From the NCBI GenBank assembly GCA_029964075.1, contig CM057147.1:26929513-26993512 (forward strand): DNA of 64,000 nt, read 5' to 3'. The notes under the pieces were generated by a model. The model was not told the DNA's origin and searched no databases. It worked only from the letters and a program-made list of their open reading frames with translations. The DNA is from Patiria pectinifera (taxonomy: Eukaryota > Echinodermata > Asteroidea > Valvatida > Asterinidae). A program made the translations under genes and the position numbers. The number at the start of each line of letters is the position of its first letter. The first letter of the stretch is position 1. This document shows positions 1 to 10,977 of the stretch, piece by piece.

Positions 1-1952
1 GTGTAATGCCGTCGTCAGAACTCAATGCGGTTTATATGCGAAGCGGAACGCAATACAGTATTGATCTATTTATGCACAGCACTATTGTCATTTTTTTTCC
101 AAAGGGAACTTGCCAGGTGCGTTTTAAAGCCAATGTCATCTGCAGGCTTATTTTGGCTTTGTCTGCAGCAGTTGTGGCTAAAAAAACTCCCATAGTTATC
201 CATCGTTGGACACCAATTGTCTTTACGCGTATAACAGATGGTATTTAATTCATCCGGCTTCTGATATAATAATTTAAAAAAAAAAATGCGCATCAAATTT
301 ACCGGCGTGACTTTCTTATGCGAAGTCATTTTTTTTTAATCAATCATAATTTTTTTTTGTCTTGAAATATCCACAGCAGCAGTGTTGGCTGTAGGAACTT
401 GCGGTTGAATGTTTTTTGCCCTTCGCACCCCGGGGCTAAAATATCGTTGATTAAAAGTCTCCCCGAATCGTTAGCGAGTCCGGCCCGTTTGCTTTCCACC
501 GTAACAGGTTGCAACTAAAAAAATAATACCTAGATGCCCCCGGAGGTTCTGTTGGCAGTGGGGCCCCAGAATTTGTGACGCGGGGTCGATATTACGAATA
601 ACACCTGATGGACGTTTGCGGTGTAATATAAGGAATCGTTCCTCATTCAAGGATAAAAAACGTTCAAATCAGAGCTTGTTCCATGACGTGACATGTTCCA
701 CTTTTTATCCACGATCTTGACCTGCACTCTATCGCTGATTTGTCTCTCTTGTACAAAACACTGAAATATATTGCGAGGAATTTTGAAGAGAGTTTCAATA
801 GCTAATTTTACTGTGAAAAGTTTGGGTTAATGAAAGTTGAGTAAACCTGAGTTTTTGTAGATTTTGGTTCCTGTTCGAATTTCACATCGATTGCCAACTT
901 TCTCATGTCTTTTTCAACTATGAATTTGTGACCCACATTACTGTCTGCAGCCCGCACGGTCTTGAGCAGTACAGCAGTTTAATTGTGACATTTTCTTTTT
1001 TGGACGTCTTGTTTTATCCAAAAATTCCATCAGAATTGAAAAAAAACTAAAGAATTCCTTGTAAAACGGCATGAGTATGACACTTTTGTATGCAGTGTCC
1101 TATGAAGAAGTCGTAAACCCCGACTCATGCCTCCCGTTTAAACTTCATTCACGTCCCGTTGATATTCGACCATTAGTCTGTGACCCTTTAGGTGTCCATT
1201 GTCCTTTCGTTTTCTCTCAACTCTACAGTCGACACATCTGCAAATCCGTCATGCATAGCGCTATCCAATTGCTACAATTCACAACCATGCCTATACCTCC
1301 ATGCTTCAAAAATGCTAACCCGAAAACAGTTTCACACTGCATTAACCTGCCATGCACAACACACACACCTCTGGGTTTTTCTCCCCTCTAATTTTGCTTC
1401 TCAAAATTCAAGCCGCCACTTCGACCAAGTTCCCCTCCCACGCGTTCATGTATTCAGACGCACTTTGTATCCTAAGCATTTCACACGTTCATTTCACACC
1501 GTCTTGAGGGAGAATTATGCGATTCGCGTGAGCGGGCCTATAACCCGTGCATAGATTGGGGTTCGAAGTTGTTTAAGATGAGAAAGAAGAAAATGCAAAG
1601 AACTAGAGATGTGCTTGCTTTGTCGGATGTGTCATCTACGGATGATGAATCACAATTGGAAAACGTCAAACTTTAAAAACACATCATCCCTCTGTCATGT
1701 TGGAAACATTATCACGTCGCCATGTTAAAAAAAAAAAAGCACCACGTGACGAGGACACATTCATGTTGTAAGGTCTTTTCAAGGGTGTTTACGTTTACAG
1801 AGGTTGCTTTTAACAGGTTTGCAGCATTGCTAATGTTGCTAGCATCGTGACTTTGGACGTATCGTGACATGGTATAGGCTATACGGGTTTATGGCTTCTG
1901 ACTAGCGTCCCTAGAACAGAGACATTGACAAAATTGGGAACCGCCAACACAG

Positions 1953-2024
1953 GGCTGGGTAGCTCAGTTGGTAGAAAGCCGGAGCGGCAATCCGGACGTC
2001 ACAGGTTCAAACCTCGCTCAAGTC
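1953..2024 (+). repeat. tRNA-like sequence (tRNA pseudogene or SINE head)
   Basis: The 72 bases fold roughly as a tRNA. There is a good A box (TAGCTCAGTTGG), a B box (GGTTCAAACC) and a perfect 5-bp anticodon stem (CCGGA/TCCGG). Base 33 of the anticodon loop is C instead of the near-universal T, the T stem is weak and the acceptor stem has a mismatch. It is therefore more likely a tRNA pseudogene or the head of a SINE than a working tRNA. Confidence 0.55.
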
Positions 2025-2359
2025 AATTTCTTTGTTCAACTTTAAAATAAACATAATGCACCTCGTCAATTTCCCTTTGTGGTTTATAGGAAAATTAAAG
2101 TTATTTTACGTTTAAGGGATGATATACTTGATGGACATTTATGACATAAGCCATCTTTTGAAATTGTGTAGTCCGCGTTGTTGTTTTTTTTAAACCTTGC
2201 AGACTAAGCTATAATGTTCATTTGTTCACATAACGGGGTTTTTTTTCGCGCGTGGAGGTTCAGCGTTTAAATTGGGCGTTCAGATGTCGATCTGCAGGCC
2301 TAGCCGCCCGTAATCGACGGAAGCTCTAGTCCCGTTCTGTCAGCTTGAATCTGCAAGAT

Positions 2360-2900
2360 ACCCATCACCCAGGCGTTTGATTGATGCATCTGGCGGAGAC
2401 CGGAAGAATAGAACGGGGGCCGTGTATCCGCGCCGTTTTCCCCGTCACGGCCCGGCGGTCACCGCCGCCAGATCCGCGGAGTACATAGGGCCACAGTGGC
2501 ATCTGCCTCGTACTGACATAAGCGCCTTGGAAAAGAGTGTTAACCCAACGCACGGGACGTCCCAGAGGGGAAAAGCTGGGGCGAGTTGACTCGGGGACGG
2601 ATAAGGGAGAGAACACTTGAGAATATCTCCCTTGAAGGACTATGGGTGGCTGAGTCCGTGCCTGACCCTCTTTAGTTCGTGCCAGGGTTGTCCCATGGGG
2701 ATTAACCCCGGGGATGCGAGGGGCTTCCATGCATGCAACCAAGGACTAATGCCCAAACACCGCGGAGTCCCCGGCTCCCTGAGGGGGCTGCAGGGTGAGA
2801 AGACAACCGTGCGCACGCGAGTTTTCCCCCGTCATGCTCCGCCGAATCCCCGCTTGCAATTTTTTTCTCTGCTCGGAGTTCCATCTGTGACCCACTAAAA
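2360..2900. promoter_or_regulatory. GC-rich island upstream of the Lhx1/5 last exon (candidate regulatory block)
   Basis: About 540 bases rich in CG dinucleotides stand out from the AT-rich surroundings. No reading frame here resembles a known domain and no repeat copy was seen elsewhere in the window. Its place in the probable last intron of a developmental regulator makes a cis-regulatory role plausible, but that is inference. Confidence 0.25.
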
Positions 2901-3424
2901 ACAGACATCAGCCTTGCGAAAGCAGGCGCTTATATGCACGGGAAAACCTTTATCGATGGGAAAATACAGTTTGGGGTATTATAGCTTCACTAATGCTTGT
3001 ATCAAATTGGAATCAACATGGCTGTTTGCGTAATGGTGGAGCAACCAATAATGTAATTTAGACATTAATGTGATCTACGAATATTGAATTGACTTTATAT
3101 TCCCAATAAGTAAATATTTGACTAATAATTATGTTAATTGAAACAATGAGCCTACGTCATGGCAACAAATTCAAGAACATCAAATACAATTTTAAAGCTA
3201 AACTGAAAGTTTCTTGTGAATACATTTTGACCCAACACTTCGGGAATAATTTCCTGATCATCATCATCATCACCAAAAAGTTGGTTGACGAGGATCAATG
3301 TACGCTGTATTCTGACCAATCCCTGTCACACAAATACCTAAGGAGCTGGAATCCACATAACGTTCACGTGACAATCACATGATGACATAATTATTTTCTC
3401 ATTTGTGTGTGTGTTTGCAATCAG

Positions 3425-3801
3425 ATGGAGCACCGGGCGAGTACTACCCACAGGGCTACTACGACTTTTTCCCTGGTCACCAGCCACCCCCAGACCACCA
3501 GGGAGAGCCACTGGGCTACATGGGCACCCCAGTCTCTCAGCACAATCCCCTGACCAGCCTGGAACAGCCGTTGCATCCCAACATGGGAGGCCTCCCTCCG
3601 GAAGGGGCACAGCAGTTCGGCATCCCCCACAAGGAGCTGAGTCCGAGTCCGGAGCCGCCCATGTCTATGGCGCCCAACGGGGAGGGTTACCGGCAGAGCG
3701 ACGGACGGTTTATCGTCACGAGGGCCGGTCTGCCCCACGGAGGACCGTTGAACGGGTACGGCAGGGGTATGACACAAGAACTGGTCGGTGAGGTGTGGTG
3801 A
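3425..3801 (+). CDS. LHX1: LIM-homeobox protein Lhx1/5 (Lim1), last coding exon (partial gene)
   Basis: This is the C-terminal exon of a LIM-homeodomain transcription factor of the Lhx1/Lhx5 type, which in animals acts in axis, gut and neural patterning. The exon follows an acceptor ending TTTGCAATCAG, with the intron after the first base of a codon. It encodes about 124 residues. They begin with an EYYPQGYYDFFPG stretch matching the EYY..G.YDFFP motif of vertebrate LHX1, go on through a proline-rich region with a SPSPEPP motif, and end in VW exactly as in LHX1. The LIM domains and homeodomain are on exons left of the window. Whether to call it Lhx1 or Lhx5 is moot, because non-vertebrate deuterostomes usually have one gene for both. 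Confidence 0.85.
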
Positions 3802-5440
3802 CCCTCACAGACAGAACAATAACGCCTCACCCGAAGGCAGACTCTATCAGAGACAGTCTTACTAGACGATGTGTGCGTCTATGAGGAGGATGTAGATCGC
3901 TAACACCGAATCTGCAAGACAGTTTTAGTCAACTGCTCACAATCACGCTGCACCTGTATGAATGAGAGGTTCCACACAAACAATCTCAATTCAGTAACCT
4001 CCTGAACTTTGAGGCGCATGAGAGGTTTTTGCCACAACAAACTGAGGCGTCAGCTTCTGGCCAGGCCAGGAGAAATGCCTGTGGTCGACACTGAGATCTG
4101 AGTTTAATGCAGGCATCATACAAAAAATCTCATCACAAATAGACCTCTTCATTATTGTGACATGCCGCACCTCAGAACACACTCACGTCACGCCTAACCT
4201 CACGTCATTGGACCTCAGAGCCACATGAGGTTACCTCTACCGAAATCATTGACATTATATAGCTTGGACAAAAAAATGAGAGTTTGTCAACATTGTCAAC
4301 GAATCTGACTGGGAACCTCGTACCTGTAGTTTCAATGGGAAACCGCACACCTCACGATTCAATGCAGTTGAGGTGCCTAAACTTTGCACTGGCTCAGTTT
4401 GTGTTACTATTTATTTTCTGGTTTTAAATTATTGGGAAAAAATGGAAAAACGAAACACGAGCAGTAATTTTTGAGAGATATCTCCAAATTATGACGTCAC
4501 CTTCTGCCTTTTAATTCAAGAGATGGTGCAACATTTGGGACATTTTGTGTAATTTTCATTCTTGTTTTCTCCTATTATTTAAAGAAAGGTCACAAACATT
4601 GTCCGTTGATGTATTTTAATACAACTCGTACCGTGATTTCTTTTAGGACATAGTGGTACTCGGAAAGTTTGGTACAAAAATGAAACAATTTACTGATTTT
4701 TCGATTGTCTGTTACCATTAATGAGAAAAACCACGTGACCTAGACAAACTGTTAAAAAAATTCCCTTGACAACGGACCAAATGTGAGTGTGAAGCACTCT
4801 TTTCACCTTAAATTCAGTTTTTGAAAAACGCACTGATGAATGTTTTCTTTGTTTCATTTCGATAATTTTATTATCATTCCTTCTGCAAGTTGCTTTCAAT
4901 ATTTGTATTCGACCGAGCAGCTTGGCTCATCAAAACTTCTTTGTGAATACAGTGAAATGTGGATTTCTGATATTTTAACAGTACTTTTAATTAGTCTCTG
5001 TTCATTCTTAATGAGTTTCAACGTCTGTGGTACAATTAAGAGAAAAAAATCACAAAATGTAAACATTGTAATGTACAAGAGAACATATTTTTTTTCTGGT
5101 CAATGTTCCACCGTCATTGTTGTATAGAATATAGCAAAAGTCACGTGATTGCCAGCCAACCGAATTTATATTCTACAGCACACACCAAATGCATTTGGCC
5201 AATCAAATGGCCGAGGCCTGACGTAAATCTGCAGCGTCTTCGCCTTGATTTTTTTGTCAGTTCGTTTTTATGAATGGCTCTACGGTTGGCAGGTAATGTC
5301 ACGTGTCTCAAAGGGTGACTTGTGATTGGATAATTACTGTTAACATGTGACTATTTGGTCTGTCTTTGCTAGGTGGGGACGGAATAACTGTATATTTGTG
5401 GCCACTGGTGCAAGATAATAAAAAATGTATTATTTATGTC
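3802..5440 (+). other. Probable 3' UTR of the Lhx1/5 gene
   Basis: This AT-rich stretch after the stop codon has no coding potential. The first AATAAA that I noted is at 5417-5422, so a 3' UTR of about 1.6 kb is plausible. Earlier non-canonical poly(A) sites cannot be excluded. Confidence 0.4.
5417..5422 (+). terminator. Candidate poly(A) signal AATAAA for Lhx1/5
   Basis: A canonical AATAAA lies about 1.6 kb after the Lhx1/5 stop codon. Confidence 0.35.
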
Positions 5441-5672
5441 AAGTAAAACTCAAAAGAAGGTCTGGATGTATTCTATTTTGTCACCATTGTCTCGAATTTA
5501 TGTTGCCTTGTTCTCCTTTTTGGCACGCATTGAGATTCATCTTAATATGACACAAATTTTAGTCGTCTAAAATCAAAAGGAAACATTTTCAAGCACGTTT
5601 CGCATTTTGTTGTGAAACGGACAGTATTTATGAAAGTCCATCGTGATCACATACCGGTACTGCTTTATAATA

Positions 5673-6060
5673 CAGGGCGAGTCAAAAAAAGGGGAACCCC
5701 AACCCCCAAAAATATATCTCATATTTAAAAAAATATGTATCACCAAAAATAATAACGACTGGAAAGCTAATTTCATACGCTACTTTTAGATAAAAGAATT
5801 ACTGAAATTGCTCAATCCGTTCAAAGAATATCACCATTTAAACACAATGACCCTAAAACCTGTCTCGTCCAAAAAGAAAAATGTATTGTGCGTTTTGACT
5901 GTTTGGAACAACAAAGAAAATGACACAGAATGCTTGTTTCAACAACTGTCACCAACTGTATCTTTATTAACAACCCTGGTTAGGCAAACAATACGATTTA
6001 TAAAATGCCCACATGTACGTATGGCCCACATGTACAATATATCAGCTGCGCGATGCTAAG
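5673..6060. repeat. Fragment related to the CAGGGYGAGTC mariner-type MITE
   Basis: The sequence starts TACAGGGCGAGTCAAAAAAAGG, which closely resembles the left end of the element at 17453-17892. It goes on with a similar layout (an AAGCTAATTTCATACGCT..TTTTAG block), but no matching right end was found. It is probably a decayed, one-ended copy. Confidence 0.4.
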
Positions 6061-6599
6061 ATGTTTTGAACATCCGTAGAAAGGGTCTATTAAAATGGGA
6101 ACAATTTAAGGAATTTGGTCGTGCATTTTTCTGCCAAAGAAGATCGGTAAAGACTTAGGAATCCTAAAAATCTCTTTGTGTTCAAGACGGTTTTTGTCTT
6201 GCCCTAGTTGCGCGATACATCTTGTTGGCCTTTGTACGGTACATGTACAAGAAGAAACTTAGCACATATATAGTGTAGTTGCACCCGCCGACAGGAAACT
6301 CGCTAGCATTGCCCGGCATGGGATGGAGATTCTTTTACGTCAATACCGAAGTGAGGGAACATTTTACCTGTTGGTTACTGTGACCCGAGTTGGGTATGAA
6401 CCAAGGACGGGGAAGCCAGCTTGTCTACGACTGTTTGGTGGGCGTTGGTATCACAGCTAGATCAGCACAGCGCAAACCAGATGTGGAACTCGCAATGAAC
6501 CCACGCAAAGGTATGTAACGTTGACCATTTTTTGCAAAATCTGCTGACAAAATGACCGCTGATTTTAGGGAACTGGCAACTGAACTGAACAGTGCATGA

Positions 6600-6690
6600 G
6601 CATACAGACCAATCCGGGCACGCTATCAATTCTATCACGGAGGCCTCCTTCAATGGCGAAAGCATTGTGCTAGCTATTGTTCAATATTAA
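6600..6690. repeat. One-arm copy of the AGGCCCCTTTCAATGG foldback repeat
   Basis: A stretch around 6627-6680 (GGAGGCCTCCTTCAATGGCG, then AAAGCATTG) matches the reverse complement of the right arm of the small foldback at 25324-25449. The flanking sequence is also partly shared, so this is another copy of the same family. Confidence 0.5.
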
Positions 6691-7858
6691 CTGTCTTGGA
6701 CCAGCTCTATGAAATAGCTATGCGCTTTCACCAGTTAAGTGAGCTTCGTGAGTGCATAGTCATCACCTGCCCGATTCGTCTATACTGTCATCTTGGGAGT
6801 AGGCCTAAACATAAGCCTACATGCAGAGCAGTAATGCAAAACATTCAAAAACACCCACATGTCAAAGGCAATATTTGGCTCATGCATTAACCAATTGCAA
6901 TTTCTTTTGTGATTTTTTATTCATTTATTGGGTTTTTTTTTACAATACCTGTATAATAACGAAGAGCATTATACTTATCACGAGAAAAAATTTGTACATG
7001 ACCGAGCCAACACTTAGAAAACTATAGAGGGCGCTATACATAATAAGCAGGCAGATGTTGAGGCCTGGAAATACATGTGCAGCAGATCTGTACATTTAGG
7101 ATTGCACTTTTACTTTGTTCTTTTCTGAAAATCGCTGATATATATATTTAAGCTTCATGGCTCTGATTTAATATTTTTTGAAATAATTGAGAACGTACTA
7201 TTTCACTTTCACCCAGAATGTTTTCCTTTTAAAAAAAATGTTTTAAACAAACTCGTTTTCATCTTTTAATGGCAAATTGACAACGCACACGAGTGCAAAT
7301 CACCCTTCACCTATTTAACCTCTTTCTGTCCGATCTCTTTAACCGCTTTCGCATAAGTGACCGCTTTACGGAGGTTCAGCTTTATCAAACGGCCGAAACT
7401 CCTCCAAACATGTGCAACGCAACTGTCATCTCTTCTCACTGGGATATTTCTAGTATATAGCTAGGCCTACACACGCGTGTACGGGCGGCCAACAAACACA
7501 CACTCGGGCCAAATGTAATCTAAACATATCCATAAAGGTTGTGATTTTTCAGCTGTTTGGATTTCCTCCCCACCGTTCCTGTTTACAGAACCCCGATTTT
7601 TGTCCGTGTCCGTCGCGTAGTCCTCGGGGGAAAATCGCCACCGAAATTCGGTCAGGAACGCCCCGTTCCGCCGTACCGTAGCTCGCCTTCTGCGTTCGCG
7701 CGTACCTCGCAAAAAACAACTGGATCATCAAATTTATTTGAAGAAAGATATTAGACGCCCCCCCCCCCCCATTTTATGTTGGTTGTTGTGTTCCCTGAAT
7801 CTCCGTAATTCTTTTGAGATATCCCGAGGGGGATTTGTTAGGTAACAATATAGTCTTA

Positions 7859-8560
7859 TGTCCCAAAAAGTGTCCGTCTATTTTTTGAAATAACTACAAA
7901 ACCATGAAGTCAATTTCGATTTTTTTTAACTGTGCAGATACTCCTTATCCTTGGCCTAAAACCCCAATGAGAGTTTCCTTTTATTCAGTCATGCATCACT
8001 GCACAATGGTCGATTGATCACAACAACATTTTTGGACACTGTGACCAAGTTCCTTGCCTTAATCAATTTCAGTGCTGTGTTATGCAAGCTGCGTAAAATC
8101 ATGGTTGTGAAAAAAAGGCTGATGTGGTTTGGTATTGGAATCATTTGCCCTTGAGCATTGAACTGAGGTCTTACCATGGTGACTGCGCGAGTATACTCCA
8201 GCGGAGGTTTCTGCACAGTACATTGTATAGGAAGATGATGATGATGATGATGACAGCCAGGCAAATTATTCCAATCCCAACTGCAGCCATTTTCACAACA
8301 TGCTGGATTTTACACAGCTTTGGTCTTACATAACACAGCAATGAAATTCATTAAGGCAATGAACTTGGTCACACTGTCTAAAAATGTTGTTGTGAATCTA
8401 TTGATAATTAATTGTGTAGTGATGCGTGACTAAAATTAAATGAAACTCAGAGGGGTTTAGGCCAAGGATATGGAGTATCTGCACAACCAAAACCATTGGA
8501 ATTGAATTCATTGTTTTGTAGTTATTTCAAAAATAGTCAGACGGACACTTTTGGGGGACA
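7859..8560. mobile_element. 702-bp foldback inverted-repeat transposon, TA target duplication
   Basis: The two halves are long imperfect inverted repeats. The left arm begins TGTCCCAAAAAGTGTCCGTC, the right arm ends with its near reverse complement, and homology runs about 250 bases inward on each side. TA stands at both borders (7857-7858 and 8561-8562), as for Tc1/mariner-type insertions. The centre has a GAT microsatellite. There is no transposase, so it is non-autonomous. Confidence 0.8.
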
Positions 8561-10773
8561 TATTGTACGGGGTGTATAAGATATCGGCCTATATTCAAAT
8601 TGTACCAAATCCACGCCCTTTGTGTCCGTAAAAATTGCCAAATTAAAGAACTGATCATTTAGTGGGTTGGAGTAAATTTGAAGGGAGCTGATAGGCCTAA
8701 TTTTAAAATAAAGAATTTCGGCGACGATTCTCAAGTTCGTAATTCAATGAGTTGCCTTTTGTTTTTCAAATTACCGTAAATTAATGGCAACATTGCACGG
8801 GTGTAGGAGTAACAATCAAACGATAATAATACATGTATGTAACAGTTTGTGGACACGGTGACGATTTTTCTAGCTTACCAAGAATTTAAGTTATTTAGAC
8901 AAACTGCTGTTAAGGAGACGAAACACTTGTGTTCTTTTTTTTTCGGTGGCTTCCGGTTCAAATCCCGCATCAACTAATTTATAATTTTGTCTTTGATTAC
9001 TTTATTTGCTTCCGTTGTATTTTTTGTTCTTTAAATGTTAAATTTGATAAAACACATGTTTCGTTTCTTATTGTTTCATGTAAAATGTTTAATTTAGTTG
9101 GAGACCAGCACAAGACTATAGTCCTGCACTTCCAAACATATCCGAAAAATCGGAATTCTCGTTTACCAAAAACAAGAATATTCTGCTCATGTATGCGTGA
9201 ATGATGTTTATTTCTCCCTCAAAATCATTGGCATATTTTGGAAGTGACATGTTTGCATGGTTCACATATTTGGACCGTCACAAACACCTGCTTTTCATTC
9301 CGCGGTGTTTACATTTTGCGTCACGGTTATTGATGTTTGCCGCCATAAAATCAACATTTTCCGGATTATGTCTCTATTAAAGTGACTTGTGCAATAATCT
9401 TCGTATGATGAATGAACGAAATGTTTACCTAGCACTCGCAACCACATTAACATCCTAAAATCCTAATTTACTTTTTTTTTCAAATTTTTCTCTGAATTTT
9501 TGAGGGGAAAAAAATCATGCTCATCATAACTTAAAATTGTAGTCCTTTGAGGGGGTTAAGTCATCAATGTAAAGGCTTCAGAAAATGTCTGAAGGGGGCC
9601 GGCGCTCATCGGGTTTTTCTTTTTACAATTAAAATTTCATTTTTGCCTTCCCCAAATTCTGAGCGGGGGGGGGGGGCATTGGGCAGTGGGCACATGCCTC
9701 GGAGGAGCCCCCCCCCCCCTCCCTAGTTGCCGCCAGCCTCAGTTAGCCAATGACAAATTGGAGGACGGCCAACCTGATTAAGGCTGAATAGCTTAGGTAT
9801 GTTGTCTGTCATGAATTTTCCAATCCCATAATCTTTGTAGGTTTTGACTTTTCAGAACATTATTTTTAATGAAATCTTGAAATAATGTTCTGCTATTTTT
9901 AATGAAATTTAAACTGGAAAAGAGATTTTATTTATTTATGTTCTTGAAGTCGTTCTCCTAATAGTCAATTTAGACCCTAATCAACACTTCTCTGTATTAA
10001 GTAAAAGTCTGAAAAACTTCTGCAGCTTTGCACTGACTTTAAACTGACTTTAAACAATCTGTTGTGTATTTGATTTTTTTTTCTAAACAACCCCCGTCGC
10101 ATGTCTCCGTTCTGTTCTCACTTCCACGACCACCACTTCCATAAATATGTCTTGGGTCGGCTATTTTCAATAGTTGTTAACATTTAAGAGTGTTTATCTT
10201 TGTGAAGTGCCGTTTGAGCTTCCCTCTCCACTATGAGTACTACCACCGGGCTGCGTGGTATCACTCACGAACCGGTGTTGACGGGTCCCTGTTTGGCGGT
10301 CAAGACCAGCCAACGGTACGGGACAAACAGGGAAGTGATGCGGTGTATATGCGTTTTGTGGACCAAATTCATTGCATGGCAAAATGGGGTAGGGTACAAA
10401 CTTTCTGTTGCTAACACGTTCTGGGGCAGAAGTTTGAGCCTCAATCTCTGATGGCTTAGAACGCCCCCCCCCCCCCTCCACTCCCCTCAGGGCGTACCTA
10501 AAGTAAACTTTGCGAGGGGCAATGACGGGTCCTCATTTCTAGGAGAGGCTTGGGTTTGGTCCTGGTGTTATACTATATAAAGGCCCTGTTTTTTCCCACA
10601 TTGTGATCATGGCGGAGAGGGCAAACCTGGGGGTGTTAAGTTCAAGTGGGGAGGGCGTTCCCGTGCCTCCCCGGACGTTGTTACCCTACAGGGGCTACAG
10701 AACTTTCCGAGGAAGCCCCTTTTTACATCCCACACGACCCATTCCTCCATCAAGCCCATCCTACACTCGGGAC

Positions 10774-10977
10774 CAGTGACGTAACAACGGGGGAGGGGGG
10801 CCACAGGGGACACGCCCCCCAGCTGATGTCCGTGCCCCCACCCCCGTGCCCCCGTTTGGAATCTGAAATTGAACAAAAATGTATACCATTTGCCTTCAGT
10901 GCCCCCGCCTCCCCCCCCCCTCCCTTGTATACACCCCCAGGTGCCCCCAGAAGTTTAACCCTATAGTTACACCACTG
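10774..10977. mobile_element. hAT-like MITE with CAGTG ends and 8-bp target duplication
   Basis: The left end CAGTGACGTAACAACGGGG mirrors the right end CTATAGTTACACCACTG. It is flanked by CTCGGGAC (10766-10773) and CTCAGGAC (10978-10985), an 8-bp duplication with one mismatch, as expected for hAT transposons. The interior is C/G-rich and non-coding. Confidence 0.75.

Larger units (their letters stand above)
1..3424. other. Upstream flank / probable last intron of the Lhx1/5 gene, no exon recognised
   Basis: No LIM-domain or homeodomain exon is visible here, so the earlier exons of the Lhx1/5 gene must lie outside the window and this stretch is probably part of its last intron. It is AT-rich except for a GC-rich block at about 2360-2900. 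It also holds a tRNA-like sequence at 1953-2024. Confidence 0.5.

Noticed and set aside
1578-1676. 32-codon frame starting MRKKKMQRTRDVL, Ser/Asp-rich
   Set aside because: Too short, without domain or clear regulatory context; it does not match any Lhx1/5 segment.
1953-2024. Functional tRNA-Ala (GGC)
   Set aside because: C instead of T at position 33, a weak T stem and an acceptor mismatch argue for a pseudogene or SINE head.
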